A stretch of DNA of 64,000 bases from Ralstonia pickettii DTP0602 (GCA_000471925.1 CP006668.1:1798001-1862000); one strand, 5' to 3'; positions 22,538 to 31,200 are shown, counted from the stretch's first letter. A program made the numbers and translations. Notes: a model not told the origin generated them from the letters alone.

Positions 22538-24094
22538 ATGGCGATCCGCAATACCCTCTTCATCATGTGCGACCAGTTGCGTCGCGACCACCTCGGTTGC
22601 TACGGGCACCCCACGCTGCGCACGCGCAATATCGACGCACTCGCCGCACGTGGCGTGCGCTTCGACCTCGCCTTCGTCACCTCCGGTGTCTGCGGCCCCA
22701 GCCGCATGAGCTTCTACACCGGCCGCTACGTCAGCAGCCACGGCGCCACCTGGAACCGCGTGCCGCTGTCGGTGGACGAAGTCACGCTGGGCGAATACCT
22801 GAAGGACAGCGGCCGCGCACTGGCGCTGGCGGGCAAGACCCATGTGATGCCCGACAACGCCAACCTGAAGCGCCTGCACCTGGACGGCGGCACCGAACTG
22901 GAAATGCTGCTGCGCAGCGGGCATTTCAGCGAGGTCGACCGCCATGACGGCCACCACGCCGAGCCGCGCAGCGCCTATGCCGAGTGGCTGCGCCGGCAAG
23001 GCTACGACAGCGCCGACCCGTGGACTGACTACGTGATCAGCGCCGAGAACGAGCGCGGCGAGATCGTCTCCGGCTGGCAGATGCGCAACGCCGGCCTGCC
23101 CGCACGCGTGGACGAGCCACATTCCGAGACCGCCTACACCGTCGACCAGGCGATGCAGTACATCGGCGCGCGCGGCGACGAGCCGTGGGTGCTGCACCTG
23201 TCGCTGGTCAAGCCACACTGGCCCTACCTGGCGCCCGCGCCCTACCACGCTGCCTACAAGCTCGACGACTGCCTGCCGCTGCGCCGCCACGAGGCCGAGC
23301 TGGAAGACCCGCACCCGGTGCTGTCGGCCTACCGCACGCAGGAGGAATGCGCCAACTTCATGCGGCAGGAGGTGTCCGACACCGTGCGCCCCGCCTACCA
23401 GGGCCTGATCCAGCAGATCGACGACCGGCTCGGCCTGCTGTGGGAGCAACTGGAGCGCCTGGGCCGCTGGCAGGACACGCTGATCGTCTTTACCGCCGAC
23501 CATGGCGACTTTCTCGGCGACCACTGGCTGGGCGAGAAGGAGCAGTTCTACGACACCGTGCAGAACATCCCGCTGATCGTCTACGACCCTTCGCCCGAGG
23601 CCGATGCGACGCGTGGCACCGCGCAGGCGGACATGGTTTCGGCGGTCGACGTGGTGCCGACCGTGCTTGACGCGCTGGAGCTGCCGCCGGCGGACCACCG
23701 CATCGAGGGCCGCTCGCTGCTCGACCTGACGCGCGGGCGAGGCAATGGCTGGCGGGATTTTGTCGTATCGGAGCTGGACTACGCCTACCGCGGCGCGCGC
23801 GTGGCGCTGGGCCGCCATCCCGGCGAATGCCGCGCATGGATGGTGCGCGATACACGCTGGAAGTACGTGCATTGGCAGGGCTTCCGGCCGCAGCTCTTCG
23901 ATCTGCGGAACGACCCGGACGAGTACTTCGACCTGGGCAGCGATCCCGGCCACGAGGCTGTGCGCAGCGCCATGCGCCTGCGGCTGCTGGACTGGTTCTG
24001 CACGCTCAAGCCGCGCGTGACCGTGACCAATGCGGAAGTCGCGGCCAAGACCAACGTGTACAAGCAGGCAGGCGTGTTCTTCGGCGTGTGGTGA
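22538..24094 (+). CDS. Sulfatase / phosphonate monoester hydrolase-family enzyme
   Basis: A 518-residue alkaline-phosphatase-superfamily hydrolase. It opens with the metal-binding FIMCDQLRRDHLGCYGHP (Asp12). The formylglycine motif is VCGPSRMSFYTGR, with Cys52 in C-x-P-x-R context, to be oxidised by a formylglycine-generating enzyme. Later come KPHWPYLAP and FTADHGDFLGDHWLGEK, the second metal site with Asp and His. No signal peptide is evident, so it acts in the cytoplasm; this and the overall length resemble phosphonate monoester hydrolases and choline-sulfatase-like enzymes. It follows a Bug receptor and precedes an arginase, an uncommon neighbourhood. The ester substrate is not determinable. 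Confidence 0.88.
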   Translation: MAIRNTLFIMCDQLRRDHLGCYGHPTLRTRNIDALAARGVRFDLAFVTSGVCGPSRMSFYTGRYVSSHGATWNRVPLSVDEVTLGEYLKDSGRALALAGKTHVMPDNANLKRLHLDGGTELEMLLRSGHFSEVDRHDGHHAEPRSAYAEWLRRQGYDSADPWTDYVISAENERGEIVSGWQMRNAGLPARVDEPHSETAYTVDQAMQYIGARGDEPWVLHLSLVKPHWPYLAPAPYHAAYKLDDCLPLRRHEAELEDPHPVLSAYRTQEECANFMRQEVSDTVRPAYQGLIQQIDDRLGLLWEQLERLGRWQDTLIVFTADHGDFLGDHWLGEKEQFYDTVQNIPLIVYDPSPEADATRGTAQADMVSAVDVVPTVLDALELPPADHRIEGRSLLDLTRGRGNGWRDFVVSELDYAYRGARVALGRHPGECRAWMVRDTRWKYVHWQGFRPQLFDLRNDPDEYFDLGSDPGHEAVRSAMRLRLLDWFCTLKPRVTVTNAEVAAKTNVYKQAGVFFGVW

Positions 24095-24161
24095 AGGTGT
24101 GGCGAACCCGTCGGGTACGGAACCTGCAAAGAGATTACGTCCGTACTCACGATAACCCGCC

Positions 24162-25094
24162 ATGAAACCTGTCACGCTGATTGGCGCCCCCACCGACGTC
24201 GGGGCCGGCACGCGCGGTTGTTCGATGGGGCCGGAGGCCCTGCGCGTAGCCGGCCTCGTGCCGGCGCTGGTGCGCACCGGCCTGGACGTCGAAGACGGCG
24301 GCAACCTCGCCGGCCCCGACAACCCCTGGCAACCGCCGCGCGACGGCCTGCGCCACCTGGACGAAGTGGTGGCATGGAACCACGCCGTCCATGATGCCAG
24401 CCTGCGTGTGCTGCAGGCGGGGCGCGTGCCGCTGCTGCTGGGCGGCGACCACTGCCTGGCGATCGGCTCGATCAGCGCGGTGGCGCGGCATTGCCGGGCC
24501 ACCGGCAAGACTTTGATGGTGCTGTGGCTCGATGCGCACGCCGATGCCAATATCGGCACCACCACCCCGACCGGCAATCTGCACGGCATGCCGGTGGCCT
24601 GCCTGTGCGGCCACGGCCCGCAATCGCTGACCACACTGGCGGGCGAGGCGCCGGCGGTGCCGCCCAGCGCGATCCGGCAGATCGGCATCCGCAGCGTCGA
24701 CGCCGAGGAGAAGCGCCGCCTGCACGAACTGCAGCTGGCCGTTTTCGACATGCGCTACATCGACGAGAACGGCATGCGCCACACCATGCAGCAGGCGCTG
24801 GCCGGCATCGACGCCAATACACACCTGCACGTCAGCTTCGACGTGGACTTCCTCGACTGCGCGATCGCACCCGGCGTTGGCACCACTGTGCCGGGCGGGC
24901 CTACCTACCGTGAAACCCAGTTGTGCATGGAGATGATCGCCGACACCGGCCGCCTGGCTTCGCTCGACGTGATGGAACTCAATCCGGCCTGCGACGTGCG
25001 CAACCAGACTGCGCACCTCGCAGTAGACTTGATTGAAAGCGTGTTCGGAAAATCCACCTTGTGGCGCCCGCCTGCGCCCGATACATCTGCCTGA
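24162..25094 (+). CDS. rocF: Arginase
   Basis: A 310-residue ureohydrolase of the arginase branch. Both Mn-binding motifs are present: LLGGDHCLAIG with the first His, and LWLDAHADAN with the Asp-His-Asp set; the third is HVSFDVDFLD. VGTTVPGGPTYRE and SLDVMELNPACD are further arginase landmarks. It hydrolyses L-arginine to ornithine and urea. It begins 67 bp after the sulfatase-like gene on the same strand. Agmatinase and formimidoglutamase differ around the GTTVPGG loop, so arginase is preferred. The gene symbol is by family; the physiological reason for its location beside a sulfatase is unclear. Confidence 0.9.
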   Translation: MKPVTLIGAPTDVGAGTRGCSMGPEALRVAGLVPALVRTGLDVEDGGNLAGPDNPWQPPRDGLRHLDEVVAWNHAVHDASLRVLQAGRVPLLLGGDHCLAIGSISAVARHCRATGKTLMVLWLDAHADANIGTTTPTGNLHGMPVACLCGHGPQSLTTLAGEAPAVPPSAIRQIGIRSVDAEEKRRLHELQLAVFDMRYIDENGMRHTMQQALAGIDANTHLHVSFDVDFLDCAIAPGVGTTVPGGPTYRETQLCMEMIADTGRLASLDVMELNPACDVRNQTAHLAVDLIESVFGKSTLWRPPAPDTSA

Positions 25095-25261
25095 AAAAGT
25101 TGCACAGCGTGCCTGTCGATACTGCAACCGCATGGCGCATGCGCCACGCGGGTGACGCGGCGGTGGCGCGGGCAACCAGTCCGGCGATGCGTGTGGCGAT
25201 GGCGTACGCCTTACAACGTGGTCAACAAGGCCCGGCATTCGGGCCCGCAACCGGAGCGATC

Positions 25262-25786
25262 ATGAAGAACATCTGGATTCTTGTGGCGGACGAATCCGTC
25301 GCCCGCATTCTTGCCTCGCATGGCGACGGCGCGCCGCTGGCGGTGGTCGAGGAAATCACCGATGCCGCCGCGCACGCAGACCGTGCCGACCTGCGCCGCG
25401 ATGCCTATGGCCGCCGCGGGCATGCATCCATGCAGGGCGGCGCAGGCCGCCCCGGCACTCACCAGAGCGGGCCGTCCACGGTCACCTCATCCGCGGGCGA
25501 GGATGAACTGCACCAGGAGGCGCAGTTGTTTGCGCACCGCGTGTCGGACTACCTTTCCGATGCGCGCAACAAGCAACGTTACGAGGAGCTGGTGCTGATC
25601 GCTGCGCCGCGCTTCCTGGGCCTGCTGCGCAAGACCCTGCCCAGCGCCGTAAGCGACACTGTCACCAAGGAAATCGACAAGGACTTTGCCCACGTGCCCC
25701 ACAACAACCTGCACCAGCGGCTGACCGATGAGGGCGTCGTGCCCGCGCTCCGGGTGGAACGCATCAATATGGGCCGCGATCGATAG
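25262..25786 (+). CDS. Host-attachment-like protein (Host_attach family)
   Basis: A 174-residue protein resembling the family annotated as required for attachment to host cells. It begins MKNIWILVADESVARILASH, the family's first strand-helix unit. A Gly/His/Arg-rich spacer (~48-75) comes next, then DELHQEAQLFAHRVSDYLSDARNKQRYEELVLIAAPRFLGLLR, the conserved core, and KEIDKDFAHVPHNNLHQRL. The fold resembles eRF1 domain 3-like proteins. The frame is open 67 codons further upstream, but the ATG at 25262 matches the family start. Its biochemical role is not established; members often sit beside general-stress genes. It stands alone, followed by a strong hairpin. Confidence 0.85.
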   Translation: MKNIWILVADESVARILASHGDGAPLAVVEEITDAAAHADRADLRRDAYGRRGHASMQGGAGRPGTHQSGPSTVTSSAGEDELHQEAQLFAHRVSDYLSDARNKQRYEELVLIAAPRFLGLLRKTLPSAVSDTVTKEIDKDFAHVPHNNLHQRLTDEGVVPALRVERINMGRDR

Positions 25787-25795
25787 CACGGGTGC

Positions 25796-25826
25796 GCGGC
25801 CGCCACGCCACTGCGTGGGCGGCCGC
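25796..25826 (+). terminator. Long GC hairpin after the host-attachment-like gene
   Basis: GCGGCCGC plus CACGC (25796-25808) pairs with GCGTG and GCGGCCGC (25813-25826) with one bulged G and a 4-base loop, 10 bp after the stop. No clear T-run follows, so termination is probable but unproven. Confidence 0.55.
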
Positions 25827-25993
25827 AACGATATCAGCGGCTGCCCGCGGCGCCGCTGCTGGAGCCAGTGGAACCGCTGGAGGTGCCGCTCGGGTGGTGG
25901 TGCTGGTAGCGGCTCCCGGCACCGGCAGCGATGTTCAATGCGTGCTGAAAGCGCCGGCAGGCACGCTGGCGTTGCGACGTGCGCGCCCTCCGC

Positions 25994-26704
25994 CTAGCGC
26001 CTCAGGGTCCACTTGTAGGCATAGCGGTCCGGACGGAACAGCAGTTCCCCGCAGAACAGCGGCGCGCCCTCGATGTCATACGGCGTGCTGCGCAGGCGCA
26101 GCAACGGATCGCCCTCGGCAACGCCGAGGCGCCGCGCCACTTCGGCGGGCGCGGCCACGGCGCTGGATTCCATCGTCACTTCCTTGAAGCGGTAGCCCAG
26201 CCGGCTTTCGAACAACGACATCGCGTCGTTGGTTTCCAGGTCCTCCTGGGCCAGGCGCCGCATCAGCGGCTCGCGTCCCATCAGGTTGAAGTAGGCCACC
26301 GGCGCATCGTCCCAGTAGCGCACTGTGGCAACGCTCAGCACCTTTTCTGAGGCATCCAGGTCCAGCGCCGCCGCCACGAAGGCCGGCGCGCGCACCAGCC
26401 GCACCGCAACCAGCTTGCCGTAGGCAAGCTTGCCGCGGGCGCGCGCGGTCTCGTAGAAGCCGGCGAGCGCGCCCAGGCTGGGCGTATCGGTGGGCCGCGT
26501 GACGAAACTGCCCTTACCGTTGACCTTCTCGATCAGCCCCGCGTTGTGCAGCCCCGCCAGGGCCTGGCGCACGGTGATGCGGCTGACGGAAAACTCCGTC
26601 ATCAGCTCCGCCTCGGACGGCAGCTTGGCGCCGGGGCCCAGGGTATTGCTGACGATCCGCTGACGGATCTCGTTCTCGATCTCTTTGAACCTGGGCAGCG
26701 CCAC
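25994..26704 (-). CDS. GntR-family regulator with UTRA domain (HutC-like)
   Basis: A 236-residue regulator. The N-terminal GntR wHTH (residues 1-70) contains RFKEIENEIRQRIVSNTLGPG, KLPSEAELMTEFSVSRITVRQAL and NGKGSFVTRP. The C-terminal UTRA ligand-binding domain (~85-236) ends FRPDRYAYKWTLRR. A GTG start at 26704 is chosen because GGAAAG lies four bases upstream and it gives the usual family length. An ATG at 26761 would add 19 residues, but it has no SD and lies inside an operator-like palindrome. It diverges from the GMC/TauD/ALDH operon and, with the two 16-bp palindromes between them, is very probably its autoregulated repressor. Confidence 0.9.
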   Translation of the reverse strand: MALPRFKEIENEIRQRIVSNTLGPGAKLPSEAELMTEFSVSRITVRQALAGLHNAGLIEKVNGKGSFVTRPTDTPSLGALAGFYETARARGKLAYGKLVAVRLVRAPAFVAAALDLDASEKVLSVATVRYWDDAPVAYFNLMGREPLMRRLAQEDLETNDAMSLFESRLGYRFKEVTMESSAVAAPAEVARRLGVAEGDPLLRLRSTPYDIEGAPLFCGELLFRPDRYAYKWTLRR

Positions 26705-26752
26705 GTTGCTTTCCGCCTGGCGGCGGCTCCGATGCGGGGGATTCGGGATTAT

Positions 26753-26768
26753 ACCTATCATGACAGGT
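26753..26768. promoter_or_regulatory. GntR operator half-set 1 (imperfect 16-bp palindrome)
   Basis: ACCTATCATGACAGGT, an imperfect version of the perfect palindrome 34 bases away. It sits 49-64 bases upstream of the GntR GTG start, where it would block the regulator's own transcription. Confidence 0.6.
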
Positions 26769-26786
26769 TGCCGAGCGAATCCATTG

Positions 26787-26802
26787 ACCTGTTATAACAG
26801 GT
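26787..26802. promoter_or_regulatory. GntR operator 2 (perfect 16-bp palindrome)
   Basis: ACCTGTTATAACAGGT is a perfect palindrome located 78 bases upstream of the GMC dehydrogenase start and in the divergent promoter. With the related site at 26753-26768 (centres 34 bp apart) it makes a convincing paired GntR-type operator. Binding is inferred. Confidence 0.7.
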
Positions 26803-26879
26803 AATGGCAGTATCCGACGTCATCGCATGCGCGCGCCCCCGACGACCACTGCATGCGAGCTACACAGGAGACTCGGAAA

Positions 26880-28553
26880 GTGAGCAAAAAGGCATCACAA
26901 GGCATCACCAGCCAACAGGCGGAGTTCGACTACATCGTGATCGGCGCAGGGTCGGCGGGATGCGCCGTAGCAGGGCGGCTGGAGGAGGAACCAAACGCAA
27001 CGGTGGTGCTGCTCGAGGCGGGGCCGCATGACCATCACTTCTCGATCTGGGCGCCGGTGGGCATTGCCGCGGTCGTGCCGAAGGCCGGCCCCCGCAACTA
27101 TGCCTACTACACCGAGCCGCAGGACGGCCTGAACGGCCGCCGCTCGTACCAGCCGCGCGGGCGCGGGCTGGGCGGCAGCTCCTCGATCAACGGCATGGTC
27201 TATATTCGCGGCCATCGCCGCGACTACGATGACTGGGCCGCGCTGGGCTGCCGCGGCTGGGGTTTCGACGACGTGCTGCCCTACTTCCGCCGCAGCGAGC
27301 GCAACGCGCGCCTTGCCGGCACCGACACCACCCTGCACGGCAACGACGGGCCGCTGCACGTGAGCGACCTGCGCTCGCCCAATCCGTTCTCGCAGCGCTT
27401 CATCGAGGCCGCGATCCAGGCCGGACTGCCGCGCAACGACGACTTCAACGGCCACAGCCAGGAAGGCGTCGGGATGTTCCAGGTGACGCAGCGCAACGGC
27501 GAACGCTGGAACACCGCGCGCGCCTTCCTGCACAGCGGCAACGCGGCCGACAAGGCGCTGAACGGCGGCCGCTCCGGACTGGCGGTGCTGACGGACACGC
27601 AGGCGCTGCGCATTGTGTTCGAGGGCAAGCGCGCGGTCGGCGTGCAGGTGGTGCGCGACGGCACGATGCAAGTGCTGCGCGCCCGCCGCGAGATCGTGGT
27701 CAGCGGCGGCGCCTTCAACTCGCCACAGTTGCTGCTCGCATCTGGCATCGGCCCGGCCACGCAACTGCGCAGCCTCGGCATCGACGTGGTCCATGACCTG
27801 CCTGGCGTCGGCGAGAACCTGCAGGACCATCTCGACATCATCGTCAACAAGCAACTGCAGACCACCGAGCTGTTCGGCAAGACCCCACGCGGCATGCTGC
27901 GCCTGGCGCGCGAGGTGATGCGCTACCGCCGCACGCGCACGGGCATGGAGTCATCCAACATCGCCGAGGCCGGCGCGTTCCTGCGCAGCCGCCCGGACCT
28001 GGAGATTCCCGACGTGCAGCTGCACTTCGCGGTGGCGCTGCTCGGCAACCGAAACCTGGGCAACCTCGGCCACGGCTATTCCTGCCACGCCTGCGTGCTG
28101 CGCCCCAAGAGCCACAGCCATGTGCGCCTGCGCAGCGCCGACATGCGCGAGGCGCCGCTGATCGACCCGCGCTTCCTGTCCGCCGAGGAAGACATGGCGG
28201 GCATGGTCGAGGGCGTGCGCGCGATCCGGCGCATCTTTGCCCAGCCAGCGCTGGCGCAGTACGGCGGGCGCGAAGTGCTGACCGACGCGTTCGGCCCCGA
28301 CAGCGGCAATGAAGACGCCATCCGCCATTTCGTGCGCACGCATGCGGACACGGTCTACCAGCCGGCCGGCACCTGCAAGATGGGCGTCGACAGCATGGCG
28401 GTGGTCGATCCGGAGCTGCGCGTGCACGGCGTGCAAGGCCTGCGCGTAGCGGATGCCTCGATCATGCCGACGCTGGTCGGCGGCAACACCAACGCGCCCG
28501 CCATCATGATCGGCGAGAAGGCGGCGGACCTGATCAAGGCCTCGCTGCGCTGA
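26880..28553 (+). CDS. GMC-family FAD-dependent alcohol/choline dehydrogenase
   Basis: A 557-residue GMC oxidoreductase. The ADP-binding fold begins at residue ~16 (FDYIVIGAGSAGCAVAGRL). GMC signature 1 is GRGLGGSSSINGMVYIRGH; signature 2 is VVSGGAFNSPQLLLASGIGP. The active-site His lies in YQPAGTCKMG and the C-terminal flavin-contact segment is ADASIMPTLVGGNTNAP. GTG at 26880 is preferred to ATG at 26853, as AGGAGA lies nine bases before it. It leads an operon with a 2-oxoglutarate dioxygenase and an aldehyde dehydrogenase, so it probably oxidises an alcohol to the aldehyde used by the third gene. Choline dehydrogenase (BetA) is possible, but the neighbours do not point clearly to betaine synthesis. 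Confidence 0.92.
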   Translation: MSKKASQGITSQQAEFDYIVIGAGSAGCAVAGRLEEEPNATVVLLEAGPHDHHFSIWAPVGIAAVVPKAGPRNYAYYTEPQDGLNGRRSYQPRGRGLGGSSSINGMVYIRGHRRDYDDWAALGCRGWGFDDVLPYFRRSERNARLAGTDTTLHGNDGPLHVSDLRSPNPFSQRFIEAAIQAGLPRNDDFNGHSQEGVGMFQVTQRNGERWNTARAFLHSGNAADKALNGGRSGLAVLTDTQALRIVFEGKRAVGVQVVRDGTMQVLRARREIVVSGGAFNSPQLLLASGIGPATQLRSLGIDVVHDLPGVGENLQDHLDIIVNKQLQTTELFGKTPRGMLRLAREVMRYRRTRTGMESSNIAEAGAFLRSRPDLEIPDVQLHFAVALLGNRNLGNLGHGYSCHACVLRPKSHSHVRLRSADMREAPLIDPRFLSAEEDMAGMVEGVRAIRRIFAQPALAQYGGREVLTDAFGPDSGNEDAIRHFVRTHADTVYQPAGTCKMGVDSMAVVDPELRVHGVQGLRVADASIMPTLVGGNTNAPAIMIGEKAADLIKASLR

Positions 28554-28563
28554 GTCGCCCTCC

Positions 28564-28584
28564 GCCGCCCGGGGCACGGGCGGC
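28564..28584 (+). terminator. 8-bp hairpin between GMC and TauD genes
   Basis: GCCGCCCG (28564-28571) pairs perfectly with CGGGCGGC (28577-28584) across a 5-base loop, 10 bp after the GMC stop. No T-run follows, so it may only attenuate or protect the upstream message. Confidence 0.4.
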
Positions 28585-28622
28585 ATTCCTGCATCGCCAG
28601 ACACCAACCAAGGAGACAACAC

Positions 28623-29531
28623 ATGCAAGCCACCGCCCTCACCCTCAACCCGGAAGCATTCCGCGCGCAGGCTCGGGAATCCTGGCCGTTCTCCGTGCGC
28701 CGCTGCACCCCGGCCATCGGCGCGGAAGTCGACGGCATCGACTTCCGCGAGCCGCTGGATGACGACACCTACCTGGCGCTGCGCGCCGCGCTGCTGAAGT
28801 ACAAGGTGCTGTTCTTCCGCAAGCAGGCGATCTCGCCGGCGCAGCACGTGGCCGCGGCACGCCGCTTCGGCGAACTGGAAGTACACCCGATGCTCGCCAG
28901 CCATCCTGAGCACCCGGAACTGGTGGTCTTCGGCCGCGACGGCGAGCAGCGCGGTCGCGAGAACCTGTATCACTCTGACGTGAGCTGGCGCGAGATCCCG
29001 TCGATGGGCTCGATGCTGCGCTGCGTGACGTGTCCCGAGGTGGGTGGCGACACCATCTGGATCAACATGGCCGCGGCCTACGAGAACCTGCCGGAGCACG
29101 TGAAGGCCCGTATCGCCAGCCTGAAGGCGGTGCATGACGCGATGCCGACCTTCGGCAGCAAGCTGAGCGAGGGAAAGTACGCGGAAATGCGTGCCAAGTA
29201 CCCGCCGATGGTGCATCCGGTGGTGCGCACCCATCCAGAGACCGGCGAGAAGATACTCTTCGTCAACGAGGGCTTCACCACGCATTTCGCCAACTTCGCC
29301 AAGGAGGAGCCGTATCGCATCGGCTCGGACTACCGCCCGGCCGAGCTCGACCTGCTGCAGTACCTGTATCGCCAGGCCGCCGCGCCGGAATACCAGGTGC
29401 GCCTGCGCTGGCAGCCGGACACGATCGCGTTGTGGGACAACCGTTCCACGCAGCACTACGCCGTGCAGGACTACTTCCCGGCAGTACGCCACATGAACCG
29501 CGCCACCATCATCGGCGACCGCCCGGTATGA
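28623..29531 (+). CDS. TauD/TfdA-family 2-oxoglutarate-dependent dioxygenase
   Basis: A 302-residue non-haem Fe(II) oxygenase. The metal triad is visible as His and Asp in LYHSDVSWRE and the distal His in STQHYAVQDY. An Arg for 2-oxoglutarate follows in MNRATI. N-terminal motifs are RRCTPAIGAEVDGIDF and LKYKVLFFRKQ, usual for TauD/TfdA. It hydroxylates a substrate, often releasing an aldehyde or ketone from a sulfonate, ether or amine, while 2-oxoglutarate becomes succinate. AAGGAGACAACAC precedes the start. With flanking alcohol and aldehyde dehydrogenases, an oxidative chain that breaks a C-heteroatom bond is likely; the substrate is unknown. Confidence 0.92.
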   Translation: MQATALTLNPEAFRAQARESWPFSVRRCTPAIGAEVDGIDFREPLDDDTYLALRAALLKYKVLFFRKQAISPAQHVAAARRFGELEVHPMLASHPEHPELVVFGRDGEQRGRENLYHSDVSWREIPSMGSMLRCVTCPEVGGDTIWINMAAAYENLPEHVKARIASLKAVHDAMPTFGSKLSEGKYAEMRAKYPPMVHPVVRTHPETGEKILFVNEGFTTHFANFAKEEPYRIGSDYRPAELDLLQYLYRQAAAPEYQVRLRWQPDTIALWDNRSTQHYAVQDYFPAVRHMNRATIIGDRPV

Positions 29532-29566
29532 GCCGCGCCAATCCACCGACCCTTGACATAACGCAC

Positions 29567-30988
29567 ATGAAAATCGTCGACAAGTTCTACATCAACGGCC
29601 GCTGGGTGCAGCCCGCAGCGGGGGCGACCCAGGCCGACATCATCGACCCGACCACCGAAGCCGTCGCCGGCAAACTCGCCATGGGCGCCGCCGCGGACGT
29701 GGACCACGCCGTGGCCGCCGCGCACGCGGCCTTCCCGGCATGGTCCGCGTCGAGCCGCGAAGACCGCATCGCGCTGCTCGAGCGCATCATCGCCGCCTAC
29801 CAGGCGCGCCTGCCCGACCTGGCCGTGGCGGTGCGCGAGGAGATCGGCGCGCCGGTCACGCTGGCCACCAACGTGCAGGCCGCAATCGGCCTGGCGCAGC
29901 TGCAGGGCACGCTGCAGGCGCTGCGCGAGTTCGAGTTCGAGACCGCGCGCGGCAAGAGCTACCTCCTGCGCGAGGCCATCGGCGTGGCGGTGCTGATCAC
30001 GCCCTGGAACTGGCCGCTGAACCAGATCACCGCCAAGGTCGCGCCGGCGCTGGCGGCGGGCTGCACCGTAGTGCTCAAGCCGTCCGAGATCGCGCCGCTG
30101 GATGCGCAGATCTTTGCCGAGATCATGGACGCGGCCGGTGCGCCGCCGGGCGTGTTCAACATGGTCTTCGGCGAGGGCCGCGTGGTCGGCGCCGCGCTGT
30201 CGGCGCACCGCGACGTCGACATGGTGTCGATCACCGGCTCGACCCGCGCCGGCGTGGAAGTTGCGATCAGCGCCGCGCCCACGGTCAAGCGCGTGGCGCA
30301 GGAACTCGGCGGCAAGTCGCCGCTGATCATCCTGGACGATGCCGACCTGCGGGCCGCGGTGACCAGCGGCGTGGCGCAGGTCATGTCCAACACTGGACAG
30401 ACCTGCATCGCGCCGACGCGCATGCTGGTGCCGCGCGCGCAGTACGAGCAGGCCGTGCAGATCGCGGCCGCCGTCGCCAATGCGGTCAAGGTCGGCGATC
30501 CCTCCGATCCGGAGACCAAGATGGGTCCGATCTCCAACCGCGGCCAGTACGACAAGGTGCAGCGCCTGATCGGCGTGGGCATCGAAGAAGGGGCGCGCGT
30601 GGCGGCGGGTGGCCCGGGCCGCCCCAAGGGGCTGGAGCGCGGCTTCTATGCCCGCCCCACCATCTTTGCCGACGTACGCAGCGACATGACCATCGCGCGC
30701 GAGGAAATCTTCGGGCCGGTGCTGTGCATGCTGCCGTACGACACCGAGGAAGAGGCCGTGGCGATCGCCAACGACACCGAGTACGGGCTGGCGGCCTACA
30801 TCGCCTCGTCCGACCCGGCGCGCACGCGCAGGCTGGCCGCGCAACTGCGCGCCGGCTGCGTGCGCATCAATGGCGCGATGCTGGATATCACCGCCCCGTT
30901 CGGCGGCTACAAGACCTCCGGCAACGGGCGCGAGTTCGGCCCGGAAGGCATTGCCGAGTTCCTTGAGACCAAGACGGTGACCGGCTGA
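29567..30988 (+). CDS. Aldehyde dehydrogenase (NAD(P)-dependent)
   Basis: A 473-residue ALDH. Motifs: ITPWNWPLNQITAKVAPALAAGCTVVLKPSE (cofactor), ITGSTRAGVEV (glycine loop), QELGGKSPLIIL (general-base Glu) and NTGQTCIAPTRMLV (nucleophile Cys). The C-terminal signature is EIFGPVLCMLPYDTEEEAVAIANDTEYGLAAY. The ATG at 29567 gives the usual N-terminus KIVDKFYINGRWVQP. An ATG at 29528 overlapping the dioxygenase stop (ATGA) would add 13 residues and remains possible through translational coupling; neither start has a good SD. It should oxidise the aldehyde formed by the GMC or TauD enzyme to a carboxylate. A strong hairpin follows the gene. Confidence 0.92.
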   Translation: MKIVDKFYINGRWVQPAAGATQADIIDPTTEAVAGKLAMGAAADVDHAVAAAHAAFPAWSASSREDRIALLERIIAAYQARLPDLAVAVREEIGAPVTLATNVQAAIGLAQLQGTLQALREFEFETARGKSYLLREAIGVAVLITPWNWPLNQITAKVAPALAAGCTVVLKPSEIAPLDAQIFAEIMDAAGAPPGVFNMVFGEGRVVGAALSAHRDVDMVSITGSTRAGVEVAISAAPTVKRVAQELGGKSPLIILDDADLRAAVTSGVAQVMSNTGQTCIAPTRMLVPRAQYEQAVQIAAAVANAVKVGDPSDPETKMGPISNRGQYDKVQRLIGVGIEEGARVAAGGPGRPKGLERGFYARPTIFADVRSDMTIAREEIFGPVLCMLPYDTEEEAVAIANDTEYGLAAYIASSDPARTRRLAAQLRAGCVRINGAMLDITAPFGGYKTSGNGREFGPEGIAEFLETKTVTG

Positions 30989-31023
30989 CCGGCGGGCAGA
31001 AATCACTGTCGTCGCAGCCGCCC

Positions 31024-31055
31024 CCCGGCCAGGCAGCACCCTGCTGCCGGCCGGG
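31024..31055 (+). terminator. Rho-independent-type terminator after the aldehyde dehydrogenase
   Basis: A long stem pairs 31025-31030 and 31032-31038 with 31042-31054 (GGCAGCA/TGCTGCC plus CCGGCC/GGCCGG) across a 3-base loop, followed by CGATTTCT. It closes the GMC-TauD-ALDH operon. Confidence 0.6.
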
Positions 31056-31078
31056 CGATTTCTCGTTGCCCCCGGCTG

Positions 31079-31197
31079 TCATCCGACCAGCGCGGTGATG
31101 CTGGCGGGCACCACTTGCAGGCTGATGTCCTGCACCGCGGCAAGCCGCCGAAGCGCAGGGAAACGCCATGGGCGGCAAGCAGTGCCAGCATGGTCAC
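31079..31197 (-). pseudogene. livG fragment (branched-chain amino-acid ABC ATPase), frameshifted
   Basis: The first ~35 codons of a LivG-like ATPase remain on the minus strand. One frame gives MLALLAAHGVSLRFGG; after a single-base loss near 31140 a second frame gives LAAVQDISLQVVPASITALVG, which ends at TGA exactly where Walker A should continue. The rest of the gene is absent. It begins just after the stop of the frameshifted GntR gene, so the two were once an operon. It is non-functional as it stands. Confidence 0.7.
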
Positions 31198-31200
31198 GCC

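Noticed and set aside
25827..25990. Minus-strand Ser/Gly-rich short frame (SSGSTGSSSGAAGSR before a stop)
   Set aside because: Low complexity, no convincing start codon or SD, under 60 codons.
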